From an uncultured Coriobacteriales bacterium (GTDB lineage Bacteria; Actinomycetota; Coriobacteriia; Coriobacteriales; UMGS124), in assembly GCA_902464015.1 (NCBI GenBank), contig CABQHM010000019.1, positions 1-53,257 on the forward strand: DNA of 53,257 nt, written 5' to 3'. Below, one piece after another: positions 33,307 through 41,566 of the stretch; within the stretch, counting starts at the first letter, position 1, and each line of letters starts with the position of its first letter. The notes beneath the pieces are model-generated. The model did no database searches. It saw only the letters and a program-made list of their open reading frames with translations, and was not told where the DNA came from. Both the position numbers and the translations under genes were made by a program.

Positions 33307-34566
33307 CTATTCCTCCACCTGAGCACGGCGCGTGGGCTCGGGCATCTTAACCAAAAGGATCAAGCCCACAAGCAGCAAGGCCGCGATGGAAAGCACACCC
33401 AGAGAGGCGTCGCCCGTAACCTGGGTGATGACAGCGACGAGGAACGACCCCATGACACTGGCGTACTTGCCAAAGACATCAAAGAAACCGTAGAACTCGT
33501 TGGAGTTCTCCTTGGGAATAAGGCGGCCGAAGTAGCTGCGCGACAGGGCCTGGATGCCGCCCTGGAAAAGGCCCACGCTCACCGCCAACACCCAGAACTC
33601 AAACGCCGTCTTGAGGAAGAACGCCGCAAAGAACACGATGCACGTGTAGGCAAGCACGGCAATCATAATCATGCGCTTCGTGCCGAACTTGCCCGCAAGC
33701 CAGCCGTAGGCGATGGCGCTGGGAAACGCGACGAACTGCGTCACAAGCAGGGCAAGAACGAGCTGCGTGGAGTCGATGCCCAGGCTCGTACCGTACGACG
33801 TGCTCATGGCGATGACGGTATGGACACCGTCGATATAGAAGAAGAACGCGAGCATGAAGAAGAAGAGGGACTTGTCCTTCGTAATCTTGCGCATGGTGCC
33901 CGCAAGCCCCGACAGGCTCTTGCGCACAGCCTGGCCCATCGTCTCGCCCGACGTCTTGAAGTGACGCTGGCGATAGCTGCGCAGAAGAGGAATCGTGAAG
34001 CCGGCCCACCACAGCGCCGTGACGACAAACGACAGGCGCGTGGCGACCGCCGTGGGGATGCCGATGGCCGGGCCGCCAAAGATGAGCGCGAGGCAGCCGA
34101 TGAACGGCACCGTGGAGCCCACATAGCCCCAGGCATACCCATGGGAGGAGACTGCGTCCATGCGCTCGTCACTCGTGACGTCGACAAGCATGGAATCGTA
34201 GAACGTCATCGACGAGTTGAGACCCACCGTGGCCAGCACGTACACCACCAGGAACGCAAACCAACTCAGGGGCAGCGCCATGCAGGTGCAGCAGATGACG
34301 CCTGTGAGAAAGAAGCCGAGGAAGAACTTGATTTTCTTACCCTCGAAATCGGCCAGGGAACCCAGGATGGGCATAAGGACTGCCACAACCAGGCTTGCAA
34401 TCGTCTGGGCATACCCGAACGACGTGACAACATCGGTGCGCCCGGCACTCTCAAGCAAGGAATTGAGGTAGATGGGCACCACGGCGGTGCACAGCAGCAC
34501 GAACGCCGAGTTTCCCACGTCGTAAAGGACCCATTTGCGTTCAATACTGGTAAGCTTTGTGGACAC
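33307..34566 (-). CDS. MFS transporter, UMF1/Atg22-like family
   Basis: A 419-residue membrane protein with about 12 helices. The N-terminal IERKWVLYDVGNSAF is the signature of the UMF1 (Atg22-like) branch of the major facilitator superfamily; further family stretches are LADFEGKKIKFFLG and SRSYFGRLIPKENSNEFYGF. The substrate of bacterial members is unknown. The GTG at 34566 has GAGAGGA 7 bases upstream, and the open frame ahead of it is not credible coding. It is followed by a patatin gene in the same operon. Confidence 0.9.
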   Translation of the reverse strand: MSTKLTSIERKWVLYDVGNSAFVLLCTAVVPIYLNSLLESAGRTDVVTSFGYAQTIASLVVAVLMPILGSLADFEGKKIKFFLGFFLTGVICCTCMALPLSWFAFLVVYVLATVGLNSSMTFYDSMLVDVTSDERMDAVSSHGYAWGYVGSTVPFIGCLALIFGGPAIGIPTAVATRLSFVVTALWWAGFTIPLLRSYRQRHFKTSGETMGQAVRKSLSGLAGTMRKITKDKSLFFFMLAFFFYIDGVHTVIAMSTSYGTSLGIDSTQLVLALLVTQFVAFPSAIAYGWLAGKFGTKRMIMIAVLAYTCIVFFAAFFLKTAFEFWVLAVSVGLFQGGIQALSRSYFGRLIPKENSNEFYGFFDVFGKYASVMGSFLVAVITQVTGDASLGVLSIAALLLVGLILLVKMPEPTRRAQVEE

Positions 34567-34759
34567 GGAAAGGTCCTCTCTCAAGGGGGCGAAACAGGGC
34601 GATGCGCCCTTCCGACGTGCCGAGGATGCCCCCGACACACATGCACGTACCGTTACGCACCATGGTATTCGTTTTTCACCGCACATAAACCCACAGAGGG
34701 CAAAGTTTGTGCATTCGAGCCAGCCTTGTACACACAAGGTCACATGAAGGGAGTATGCC

Positions 34760-35710
34760 ATGCCGGCACTCATCACCCATCATCTCTTCGGCGAGGAAGT
34801 TCTGCACCGTGTGGGGCGCGAGCTGTGCCTCACCGACGAGGAACACGACCTGTTTCTCATGGGCTGCCAGGGCCCCGACCCGTTCTTCTTTGCCGTGACC
34901 TGCGCACGCGGCAACGCCGTGCGCGCCATGGGCTCGAACATGCACCGCAGGCGCGTCTCCGCCGCCTTCGATCGTCTGCGCGCCGACGTCGCGCACTTGC
35001 CTCGGGACAAGGCAGGCCTGGGGCGCGCCTTTGTGGCAGGCCTGCTTGCCCACTATGTGCTCGACCGCAACGCCCATCCCTTCGTATACGCTCACGAATA
35101 CGAGCTGTGCGACTACAACCGCGAGCTCGCCGACGCGTACCACGAGGTGCACGCCGTGATTGAGAGCGAGCTTGACTGCGGCATGCTCGACCACCTGCGC
35201 GGCGTGAACTGCGCCCAGCTCGCCCCGGCCTCCGTGCTGGTCGGCTCGCCCGAGGGACTGCTCGTGGCGGGCACACTGCTCGCCCAGACGGCCCGCGCCG
35301 TCTTCGAGCTCGACGTGCGCCCCATCGACTACCCGGGCGCCGTGGACGACATGCGTCTGTGCTACCAGAAGATCGAACCCTTCGGCTCCACCCGCCAGCG
35401 CAGCATCTCGCGCGCCGAGCGCCTGGCCAGGCCCCACTCCCAGCTCGCCTCGCTTGCCCACAAGGTGGACGAGAGCGCCGACAATCCCTCGATGAACATG
35501 GCACATCTGTCCTGGGAAGACCCGTTCAAGCCCCAGAGCAGCACCGAGAGCTTCCCTGAGGTCTTTGAGCGTGGCATCGAAGACTACCTGCGCATCCTGC
35601 CCGCCTTTGAGACCGGAGAGCCCATGGCGCTCCTCACGGGCGGTCTGGACTACCATGGCAAGCCCATGGACGGCCGCGAGGAGCCCTTGGGGTCCACGCA
35701 CCCCCTGTAA
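34760..35710 (+). CDS. Zinc-dependent phospholipase C-like protein
   Basis: A 316-residue protein of the bacterial zinc-dependent phospholipase C/S1-P1 nuclease fold. Putative metal ligands lie in ITHHLFGEEVL near the start, GCQGPDPFFF, GLLAHYVLDRNAHPF and YHEVHAVIESELD, the pattern seen in this family. No signal peptide is visible, unlike secreted clostridial phospholipases, so a cytoplasmic role is likely. The ATG has AAGGGAG 6 bases upstream. It is divergent from the MFS-patatin operon, whose patatin could also act on lipids; a link is speculative. Confidence 0.82.
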   Translation: MPALITHHLFGEEVLHRVGRELCLTDEEHDLFLMGCQGPDPFFFAVTCARGNAVRAMGSNMHRRRVSAAFDRLRADVAHLPRDKAGLGRAFVAGLLAHYVLDRNAHPFVYAHEYELCDYNRELADAYHEVHAVIESELDCGMLDHLRGVNCAQLAPASVLVGSPEGLLVAGTLLAQTARAVFELDVRPIDYPGAVDDMRLCYQKIEPFGSTRQRSISRAERLARPHSQLASLAHKVDESADNPSMNMAHLSWEDPFKPQSSTESFPEVFERGIEDYLRILPAFETGEPMALLTGGLDYHGKPMDGREEPLGSTHPL

Positions 35711-35812
35711 GCGATTGACGCTGAGGTCACTGCACCCCGTGTGAGTTCCTGCCAGAAACAGCGCCTGGTAGGACCGCTCGCACTTCTCGGCTTTTATATG
35801 CCAGGCACAAAG

Positions 35813-35857
35813 AAGGGCCCCGAGGCGGCGCAACAGCGCACCGGCCTCGGGGCCCTT
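35813..35857 (-). terminator. Terminator of the mntP-terC operon
   Basis: Perfect 14-bp stem AAGGGCCCCGAGGC (35813-35826) / GCCTCGGGGCCCTT (35844-35857), followed on the minus strand by CTTTGTG. It lies 25 bases past the terC stop. Confidence 0.8.
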
Positions 35858-35881
35858 CGGCGTTTTCTCTACAAGGACGTC

Positions 35882-36745
35882 TTACTTCTCGTCCTTCTCG
35901 TTCTTCTTGGACTCGTACTCGTGAGGCGGCAGGCCCTTCTCGGCAAGCTCCTTCTGCCAGTTCGCATAGTTCTGGTTGCGACGGATGATGAGGATGCAGA
36001 TGATGACCGAGAACACCATGGCGAAGTAGACCATGAGCTTCTCAACATGCATGTCGAAGACCTCGATGTTGGAGTGAATGCCCAGACCGTCGAGGAACAG
36101 CAGCAGACCGATGACGGTGATGAAGCACAGGGCAAGCATCTTCATCTCGGCATGGGCGTTGATGAAGTCGGAGATGGGGTCGATGAAGACCATCATGAGG
36201 ATGATGGCGAGCATCACGGCGAAGATCATGATGAGGAGCTGGTTGGCCAGGCCCACGGCGGTAATGACCGAGTCGATGGAGAACACGACGTCCATGACCA
36301 TGATGGTGGCAACGGCGCCCGGCAGGCTCAGCGGCTTCTTGGGCTTGTCGGAGTGCTTCTCATCGTGGTCGGCCTTCTCCTCTTCAAGGTTCAGCACGCC
36401 GCGCAGCTCCGTGACGCCCTTGTAGATGAGGTAGGCGCCGCCCAGGAACAGCACGATGTCGCGCACCGACATGCCGAAGGGCTCGCCATTGATGCCGTTG
36501 AACGGCAGCGTGAACAGCTTGTTCGTCATATGCACGAGGTACGACGCGAAGCACAGGAAGATGGCGCGCGACACGAAGGCACCGGCAAGGCCGAGCTTGC
36601 GGCCGATGTGCTGCTTCTCAGGCGCAAGGCGATCGCTCGTAAGGATGATGAAGACGATGTTGTCCACACCCAGGATGATCTCCAAGAACACAAGCGTAAC
36701 GAGGCTGATCCACGCCTCAGGCGACGCAAGGAACGATAGGTCCAC
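35882..36745 (-). CDS. TerC-family membrane protein, probable Mn2+ exporter
   Basis: A 287-residue protein with about seven to eight helices. The acidic membrane motifs FLEIILGVDNIVFI and VMDVVFSIDSVITA are the TerC hallmark and probably bind metal; a charged His/Lys/Glu loop (about 123-140) sits between them. Recent work on Bacillus TerC proteins links the family to Mn2+ efflux and metalation of exported enzymes. The start is GTG with AAAGGG 8 bases upstream. It follows mntP by 45 bases and so falls under the same Mn2+ riboswitch, which supports a manganese role here. Confidence 0.92.
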   Translation of the reverse strand: MDLSFLASPEAWISLVTLVFLEIILGVDNIVFIILTSDRLAPEKQHIGRKLGLAGAFVSRAIFLCFASYLVHMTNKLFTLPFNGINGEPFGMSVRDIVLFLGGAYLIYKGVTELRGVLNLEEEKADHDEKHSDKPKKPLSLPGAVATIMVMDVVFSIDSVITAVGLANQLLIMIFAVMLAIILMMVFIDPISDFINAHAEMKMLALCFITVIGLLLFLDGLGIHSNIEVFDMHVEKLMVYFAMVFSVIICILIIRRNQNYANWQKELAEKGLPPHEYESKKNEKDEK

Positions 36746-36790
36746 TTTCTTTTCCCTTTCTCTTGGGGTCTATGAACATGTACAGGCCGA

Positions 36791-37339
36791 CTAGATCAGA
36801 GCCTTGATACCAATGAGGACAAGAACGACGCCGCCCACGACCGTGGCCTTCTCGCCAAGCTTGCTGCCAAAGGTACGGCCGACAACCAAAGCAAGGCACG
36901 TGCACACAAACGTGGTCAGGGCAATGATGCCCGATGCGGAAAGGGGTTCCACACCCATCCCGACAAAACTCACACCCACGGCAAACGCGTCGATGCTCGT
37001 GGCAATCGCCTGCACGAAGAGCGAGCCTATGGTGAGCGTCTTATCGTCGACGTCACCGTCCCCTTCCTCGTGGAAGGCGTCCCAAATCATCTTGCCGCCC
37101 ACAAAACCAAGGATGACGAAGGCGACGATGCCGGCATAGCGCTCGATGACCTCGGCCACAAGCGAACCGGCGAAGAAGCCCAGAAGCGGCATGAGGCCCT
37201 GGAACGCACCGAAGAAGACGGGCATGAGCATGGCCCTGCCACGGGACAGGCCTCGGTGGGCAAACACGTTTGACACTGTGACGGCGAACGCGTCCATCGA
37301 CAGCGCCAAACCCAAAAGAACGACCTCGACCAACGACAC
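36791..37339 (-). CDS. mntP: Manganese efflux pump MntP
   Basis: A 182-residue, six-helix exporter that lowers cytoplasmic Mn2+. The two conserved acidic motifs are GLALSMDAFAVTVSN and ATSIDAFAVGVSF, as in E. coli MntP (about 188 residues). The start is GTG at 37339 with AGAGGG 7 bases upstream; the longer open frame to 37426 runs into the riboswitch terminator and is not coding. Expression should rise with Mn2+ through the upstream yybP-ykoY element. It is co-transcribed with terC. Confidence 0.95.
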   Translation of the reverse strand: MSLVEVVLLGLALSMDAFAVTVSNVFAHRGLSRGRAMLMPVFFGAFQGLMPLLGFFAGSLVAEVIERYAGIVAFVILGFVGGKMIWDAFHEEGDGDVDDKTLTIGSLFVQAIATSIDAFAVGVSFVGMGVEPLSASGIIALTTFVCTCLALVVGRTFGSKLGEKATVVGGVVLVLIGIKALI

Positions 37340-37396
37340 GGAAGTACCCTCTCCTCTCTCCTCCCAGCTCCCGTCTCTTTGGCCGGAACCCGCGCA

Positions 37397-37446
37397 ACAA
37401 AAAAAGCGAGACTCACGGCGAGGCAATCCCGCCGTGAGTCTCGCTT
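37397..37446 (-). terminator. Riboswitch-controlled terminator upstream of mntP
   Basis: Perfect 17-bp stem: minus-strand AAGCGAGACTCACGGCG (37446-37430) with CGCCGTGAGTCTCGCTT (37420-37404), then TTTTTG. Its 5' arm contains CTCAC, which can alternatively close the riboswitch P1 helix. Confidence 0.88.
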
Positions 37447-37520
37447 ATTAAGGCACGCCAGGCACAAGGCCATGATGTTGACGGGCCGCGCACTATCGTG
37501 CGCAAGCTACTCCCTCACAG
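37434..37520 (-). promoter_or_regulatory. yybP-ykoY manganese riboswitch aptamer
   Basis: On the minus strand the sequence reads GGGAGTAGC (37514-37506), a GC stem, CCCGTCAACATCATG, GCCTTGTGCC and AAGCGAGAC, which are landmarks of the yybP-ykoY aptamer (GGGGAGUA ... GUCAACAU ... GCGAGAC). P1 forms between CTGTGAG (37520-37514) and CTCACGG (37438-37432, one G-U). The second strand lies in the 5' arm of the terminator, so Mn2+ binding should stabilise P1, prevent termination and switch mntP-terC on. The rest of the 37340-37668 gap contains no gene. Confidence 0.85.
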
Positions 37521-37668
37521 GAAGAAAACAGTACCAGAGACACCTTGCGCTCGTCAACGACCGACGATATCGGCCGTTGCGTTTTCCCACGAAGACCAAC
37601 TTTACCTCGGCAAACTTACTGGCAGTTCACTGGAGGCGCCGGGCCAGCACAGGCGCAAGCGCGTGCTC

Positions 37669-39471
37669 CTAGTAAATCCCCGAGGTATCAGGGATGATGG
37701 AACCCTCGGGACGCGTGGCGTTGCCGGAGCTCAGCCACTCGGGAAGCGTGGAGTCGGCAGCCACAAGCTCGTTGACGGTCACAAACTCGTAGCCTTCCGC
37801 CTGGAAGCGCTCGATGATCGAGGGCAGCGCCACGACGTCGCGGTCACGGTTGCCGCCGGCATCGTGCATGAGGATGATGGCGCCGTTGTAGTTGTCGCCC
37901 GACAGGCCGTTCGTGCAGTTCGCCACGATCTGGGCGGCGCCGTCTTCGATGCCCGACCCGTTGCTGGCGATGCTCCAGTCCTCGGAGTCGACGCTCCAAT
38001 ACACCGACATGGTGATGTCGCGACCCGTATCGGCCATGTACTGGAGGAACTGCCAACCCCTGAGCTCGCCATAGGGCGGACGGAGCACGGAGGTCTGGAC
38101 GCCCGTCGCCTGCTCAATGAGGTCGAACGTCTGAGAGATCTCGCCCTCGCGGGTGGCTGCGTCCATGCCCGACAGCGTGCAGTCGTCGTGCGAGTAGGTA
38201 TGGCTTGCGATCTGATGGCCCGCATCGCGCACGCGCTGGGCCATCTGCGTGTACTCCTCGCCCGCAGCCAGGGTCGAGCCGAGCATGAAGAACGTCGCTT
38301 TTGCGCCGTATCGAGCAAGAATATCGAGGTACTGCGGGGTATAGTCGAGGTTGGGTCCGTCGTCGAACGTGATGGCGACCAGACGGCGACCGTCGTCGGG
38401 GTTCACGCCGGAGTTGGCGATGATGAGGTCGCGCGCCTCCTGCGTCACGCCGCGGTCGATGGTGCGACCCGACACAACGCCCGTCTCCACCGTGGAAATG
38501 CCGTTCTGGCCCCACTGCTTCACATAGCCGATGGAGGCAAGCAGCAGGCTCGAATCGGGCACCTGGATGCCGCAGGGAATCTCGGTCGTCTGCTTCGTAA
38601 CGTCTTCGGTCTTGTCGGTGCCATTGATAAACTCGAGGACGTCGCTCTCGCGCAGCTTGTAGGTGCTCACATCGACCGGCTCGCCGTTGACGCACAGCGT
38701 GTAGGGGTTGCCTGCGCCTCGCTCGAGCACATCGGGAATCTCGCCGTCGGCGCAGATGGAGACAAGGTTGCCCGAAACGGGAGACGCGTAACCGCGGCTC
38801 ACGATCTCCTGCACCGAAAGACCAATGGGCAGCTCGCGCACCTTGCCGTCGATGGTGCACGCCACGGCGCGGTGCGTGTACCACAGTGCGCCGCCCACAC
38901 CCAGCAACGCCACGGCGGCAGCGCCGCCCGCAGCCATGCCCAAAAGCTTGCGGCGGGAAATACCGGAGCCGTTGTGCTGCGGGGTAAGGTTTCCCGAAGG
39001 ACCATACCCACCCTGACGATGATGAGAGGAGCTCGTGACGGGCTCCACGCCCGAGGCGTTGTTAGGCCTGCGTGACGAGGTGTACGCCTGGCCCGAGCCT
39101 ACGGGATACTGTGTGGGCTGCTGACCGCCCCGAGAACCCCTAGCGCTTCTCGACGTGTTGCCTCCATAGGGATCCGAACCATAGCGGCCCGACTGGCGAG
39201 GGGCACCCACACCGGCACCCTGACCATAGCGTCCCTGGGGCTGCTGGCCACCGTAAGGGCTTGCCTCCCGCTCAGCTTGTCCGTCCTGGTCATAGGCGCC
39301 TGAATACGTCTGGTGTGTATATGAGGGCCTCGACGCGTTATAGCCCTGGTCGCGAGTCTCATACACATCACGTGAACCGTAGCCGGCACGACCGCTGGCA
39401 TCCTGAGAGGCGTAAGGGTCACGCTCGTCATAGGTGTTGTTGTCATAATTGGGACGGCGACGGTCGGCCAT
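37669..39471 (-). CDS. Polysaccharide deacetylase with long disordered N terminus and internal twin-arginine membrane segment
   Basis: A 600-residue protein. Residues 1 to about 172 are low-complexity, rich in Tyr, Gly, Ser, Gln and Arg. Then comes SRRKLLGMAAGGAAAVALLG (about 174-193), a twin-arginine-like membrane anchor, followed by an extracellular region with CTIDGKVRELPIGLSVQEI (a small beta-grasp-like domain) and a C-terminal NodB domain. The NodB motifs are complete: TFDDGP, SHTYSHDD, RPPYG, SVDSEDW and LMHDAGG. It probably deacetylates peptidoglycan or a surface glycan. The start ATG has GGAG 9 bases upstream. An N-terminal cytoplasmic tail of this length ahead of the anchor is unusual. 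Confidence 0.88.
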   Translation of the reverse strand: MADRRRPNYDNNTYDERDPYASQDASGRAGYGSRDVYETRDQGYNASRPSYTHQTYSGAYDQDGQAEREASPYGGQQPQGRYGQGAGVGAPRQSGRYGSDPYGGNTSRSARGSRGGQQPTQYPVGSGQAYTSSRRPNNASGVEPVTSSSHHRQGGYGPSGNLTPQHNGSGISRRKLLGMAAGGAAAVALLGVGGALWYTHRAVACTIDGKVRELPIGLSVQEIVSRGYASPVSGNLVSICADGEIPDVLERGAGNPYTLCVNGEPVDVSTYKLRESDVLEFINGTDKTEDVTKQTTEIPCGIQVPDSSLLLASIGYVKQWGQNGISTVETGVVSGRTIDRGVTQEARDLIIANSGVNPDDGRRLVAITFDDGPNLDYTPQYLDILARYGAKATFFMLGSTLAAGEEYTQMAQRVRDAGHQIASHTYSHDDCTLSGMDAATREGEISQTFDLIEQATGVQTSVLRPPYGELRGWQFLQYMADTGRDITMSVYWSVDSEDWSIASNGSGIEDGAAQIVANCTNGLSGDNYNGAIILMHDAGGNRDRDVVALPSIIERFQAEGYEFVTVNELVAADSTLPEWLSSGNATRPEGSIIPDTSGIY

Positions 39472-39539
39472 TATGTGTCACTCCACTTTGGTTGAGGCGT
39501 ATGCGCAAGGCGGCCGCGCGCGGCGGCCGTCGTTCCATC

Positions 39540-40478
39540 CTACTTCTTTGCTTTGTCGTACTCCTTCTTGAAATCGGAGAACATGGAACCAGCCGATTTC
39601 AAGTGGTTCGTCACGGCCTTTTTGGCCGACGCGCTTGTGGATGCCTTCTTCGAAGACGACGAGGATGCGCTCTTAGTCGTCGTCTTTGTTGTCGCAGGCG
39701 CCTTCGAGCCTGCAGGTGAGGCGGCCTTCTTCTTTTCGCCCATGCCGCTCTCACGCTTGAAGCCGTTGACGGCACCCGTCACCGAGTTCTTGATGCGACC
39801 CACGCCCTTGCCCACGGCCACCGTGCCACTCTCGATAGCCTTGGCGGTTGCCTCTGTGGCTGCAGCCTGGGACTTTGCAGCGGTGGTGGACACCTTGGCC
39901 GAAGCCTCGCCGGCCTTGGCGGCCAAGCCACCAGAAGGCATGAGGCCCCTTGCCTCGGGCTTCACGATGAGGATGCCCTTCTTGTAGCCAACCATGAGGG
40001 CCGCGGGGATTTCAATCGAACCCAGAAGAGCACGCGAGGTGGCGCCATCGTCGAGGAACAGCGAGTTGAGATCACCGGTGCGCTCGTCAAACGAAAGCTC
40101 GTCGACGCGACCGATCTCCACGCCGTCGGAGGTCTTGACCTCCATGCCCTCCCAGATGATGCAGCGGTCCCAGTCGAGGTTGAGGCGCTTCATGGCCTCG
40201 TCGTCCCAGGACTTGCCGCCCATGGTGGGGACGATCACGCCGTCCTGCACATCCATGGCATCGAGTGCCAGGAACTTCTCGGGACGCTTGATCATCCACA
40301 AAAGGTCGGGCCTGCGCACGATAAAGCCCACAACCTTGAGGCCGTCAGGCGAGAACACCGTCTTGAAGACCTTTCCGATCTTGCGATGACGGCGCGGCAC
40401 GCCGTTCTTGTCAAGCTCCTTGCCGGGCTTATGGGCGCGGCAAACCTTGACGCTTCTGACCTCTTTGGTAGTGAGCAT
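39540..40478 (-). CDS. PRC-barrel domain protein with Lys/Ala/Ser-rich tail
   Basis: A 312-residue protein. The first half carries two PRC-barrel-like beta modules (LTTKEVRSVKVC ... VFSPDGLKVVGFIVRRP and WEGMEVKTSDGVEIGRVDELSFD, then LDDGATSRALLGSIEIPA). The second half (about 180-312) is low complexity, Ala/Lys/Ser/Thr-rich and basic, resembling histone H1-like tails that bind nucleic acid or acidic polymers. No signal peptide is seen. The ATG has GGAGA 7 bases upstream. It is followed by the polysaccharide deacetylase and preceded by a YtxH protein in the same direction. The function is unknown. Confidence 0.75.
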   Translation of the reverse strand: MLTTKEVRSVKVCRAHKPGKELDKNGVPRRHRKIGKVFKTVFSPDGLKVVGFIVRRPDLLWMIKRPEKFLALDAMDVQDGVIVPTMGGKSWDDEAMKRLNLDWDRCIIWEGMEVKTSDGVEIGRVDELSFDERTGDLNSLFLDDGATSRALLGSIEIPAALMVGYKKGILIVKPEARGLMPSGGLAAKAGEASAKVSTTAAKSQAAATEATAKAIESGTVAVGKGVGRIKNSVTGAVNGFKRESGMGEKKKAASPAGSKAPATTKTTTKSASSSSSKKASTSASAKKAVTNHLKSAGSMFSDFKKEYDKAKK

Positions 40479-40520
40479 GACTGGATCTCCGTTGGTTGTA
40501 CGAACGTGTTGAATGCGTTT

Positions 40521-40898
40521 TTATTCGGCCTTGGAGGCGTCTTCAGCTTGCTCGGACGCCATGACATCGGCAGCCTTGTCAGCAACCTGGTCGGCATTCT
40601 TGGCAATGTCGGCACGCATCTGGTCCATGCGGGCACGCGCTGCGGCAATCTTCTCGCGCAGCTCGTCGGTCTTCTCGCCGGCCTCTTGAGCCGTCTGGGC
40701 AACATCGGCGCACGTGGCAGAAACGCTCTCGTTGAGCGTGTCGGCAACCTGACTGAAGGAAGCCTCAGCGGCCTGCGCAACCTTCTCGCGAGTCTCGGCG
40801 CCGGAGCGCGGAGCGATGAGGATGCCGGCGACAACGCCGACGGCGGCACCCACGAGGGCTGCAAGGGCGACACGGGGGGTGTTTTTGGATGAGCTCAT
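40521..40898 (-). CDS. YtxH-domain membrane protein
   Basis: 125 residues: a short basic N terminus, one membrane span with the YtxH signature ALVGAAVGVVAGILIAPRSG (about 13-32), then a long amphipathic, Ala/Glu-rich helix. YtxH proteins are often stress-linked and of unknown function. The ATG at 40898 has GAGGAGAG 4-5 bases upstream. It lies 42 bases before the PRC-barrel gene, a pairing also seen for YtxH and other stress proteins. Confidence 0.85.
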   Translation of the reverse strand: MSSSKNTPRVALAALVGAAVGVVAGILIAPRSGAETREKVAQAAEASFSQVADTLNESVSATCADVAQTAQEAGEKTDELREKIAAARARMDQMRADIAKNADQVADKAADVMASEQAEDASKAE

Positions 40899-40953
40899 AA
40901 GACTCTCCTCACAAACGTTGAATGGTTGAGTGCTTATACCCAACCGACGGCCC

Positions 40954-41442
40954 TTAGTTCTGAGCCGCGTCTTCAGGCAGACTCTTCACAAGGGCGTGCA
41001 AACCCTCGACAATGCTGTCAAGGTCGGGCTTGGCGCCATGGCCGCCGGTGAACGCCCACTCCATGATCCAAACGGCGCTCGAGACCACGCCCGCCACGAG
41101 CACATCATCGGGGCACGACAGCTTGATGGTCCACATGCGCTCCTCGCCCGGCACCGCAGCGGTGTTGCCAGCGCTCACGTCTTCCAGGTCAAGGCGGCTC
41201 ATGAGCTCGACGCACACGTGCTCGAGCAGGTGGGCGCACTCGGTGTTGGGCAGCGCGTCACGGAAGACGTCGCCGGCCTCGCTGATGCAGGCATGGTCGG
41301 CAATCTGAGGCATGAGGTCGTAGACGCGCTGCGTGCCCTCGATGTCGTCGGAAGTCATGACGGGGGCAGCTGCGTCGAGCTGCACCGTGGCGCACAGCGT
41401 CTCGGGACCGACCACGACTTTTTTCAGCTCAAACAGGCTCAT
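40954..41442 (-). CDS. Stand-alone protein resembling the N-terminal domain of cyanophycin synthetase
   Basis: A 162-residue cytoplasmic protein. The stretch IADHACIS ... FRDALPNTECAHLLEHVCVELM, then a beta segment MWTIKLSCPDDV and the helix AGVVSSAVWIMEW, follow the pattern of the CphA N-terminal domain (LVEHFCS ... GHIVEHVALELQ ... VYNVVFEY). The ATP-grasp and Mur-ligase-like domains of cyanophycin synthetase are absent, so it cannot make cyanophycin alone. The similarity was judged by eye. The start could be ATG at 41442 or GTG at 41451; Shine-Dalgarno spacing favours neither clearly. Confidence 0.55.
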   Translation of the reverse strand: MSLFELKKVVVGPETLCATVQLDAAAPVMTSDDIEGTQRVYDLMPQIADHACISEAGDVFRDALPNTECAHLLEHVCVELMSRLDLEDVSAGNTAAVPGEERMWTIKLSCPDDVLVAGVVSSAVWIMEWAFTGGHGAKPDLDSIVEGLHALVKSLPEDAAQN

Positions 41443-41472
41443 GTGCCTCACAGGCCTTTCTCTAAAACGGGA

Positions 41473-41499
41473 CGGCCCCCGAGATATCCCGAGGAGCCG
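41473..41499 (-). terminator. Terminator of the CNNM/HlyC gene
   Basis: Minus-strand CGGCTCC (41499-41493) pairs with GGGGCCG (41479-41473), with one G-U and further GC pairing inward, followed by TCCCGTTTT. It lies 68 bases past the CNNM stop. Confidence 0.55.
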
Positions 41500-41566
41500 C
41501 CTGATTCAAACTGCGTATATGGTAGCGCAAATGCAAGGCGATGCGGGCGGGCGCATGCCCCTCACG

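Noticed and set aside
33319..33326. Further CTGAGCAC octamer
   Set aside because: It lies inside the MFS coding sequence without flanking nested stems, so it is taken as chance.
37340..37426. Longer mntP start
   Set aside because: The extension would be translated from the riboswitch terminator, and is absent from the MntP family; GTG at 37339 has a good Shine-Dalgarno.
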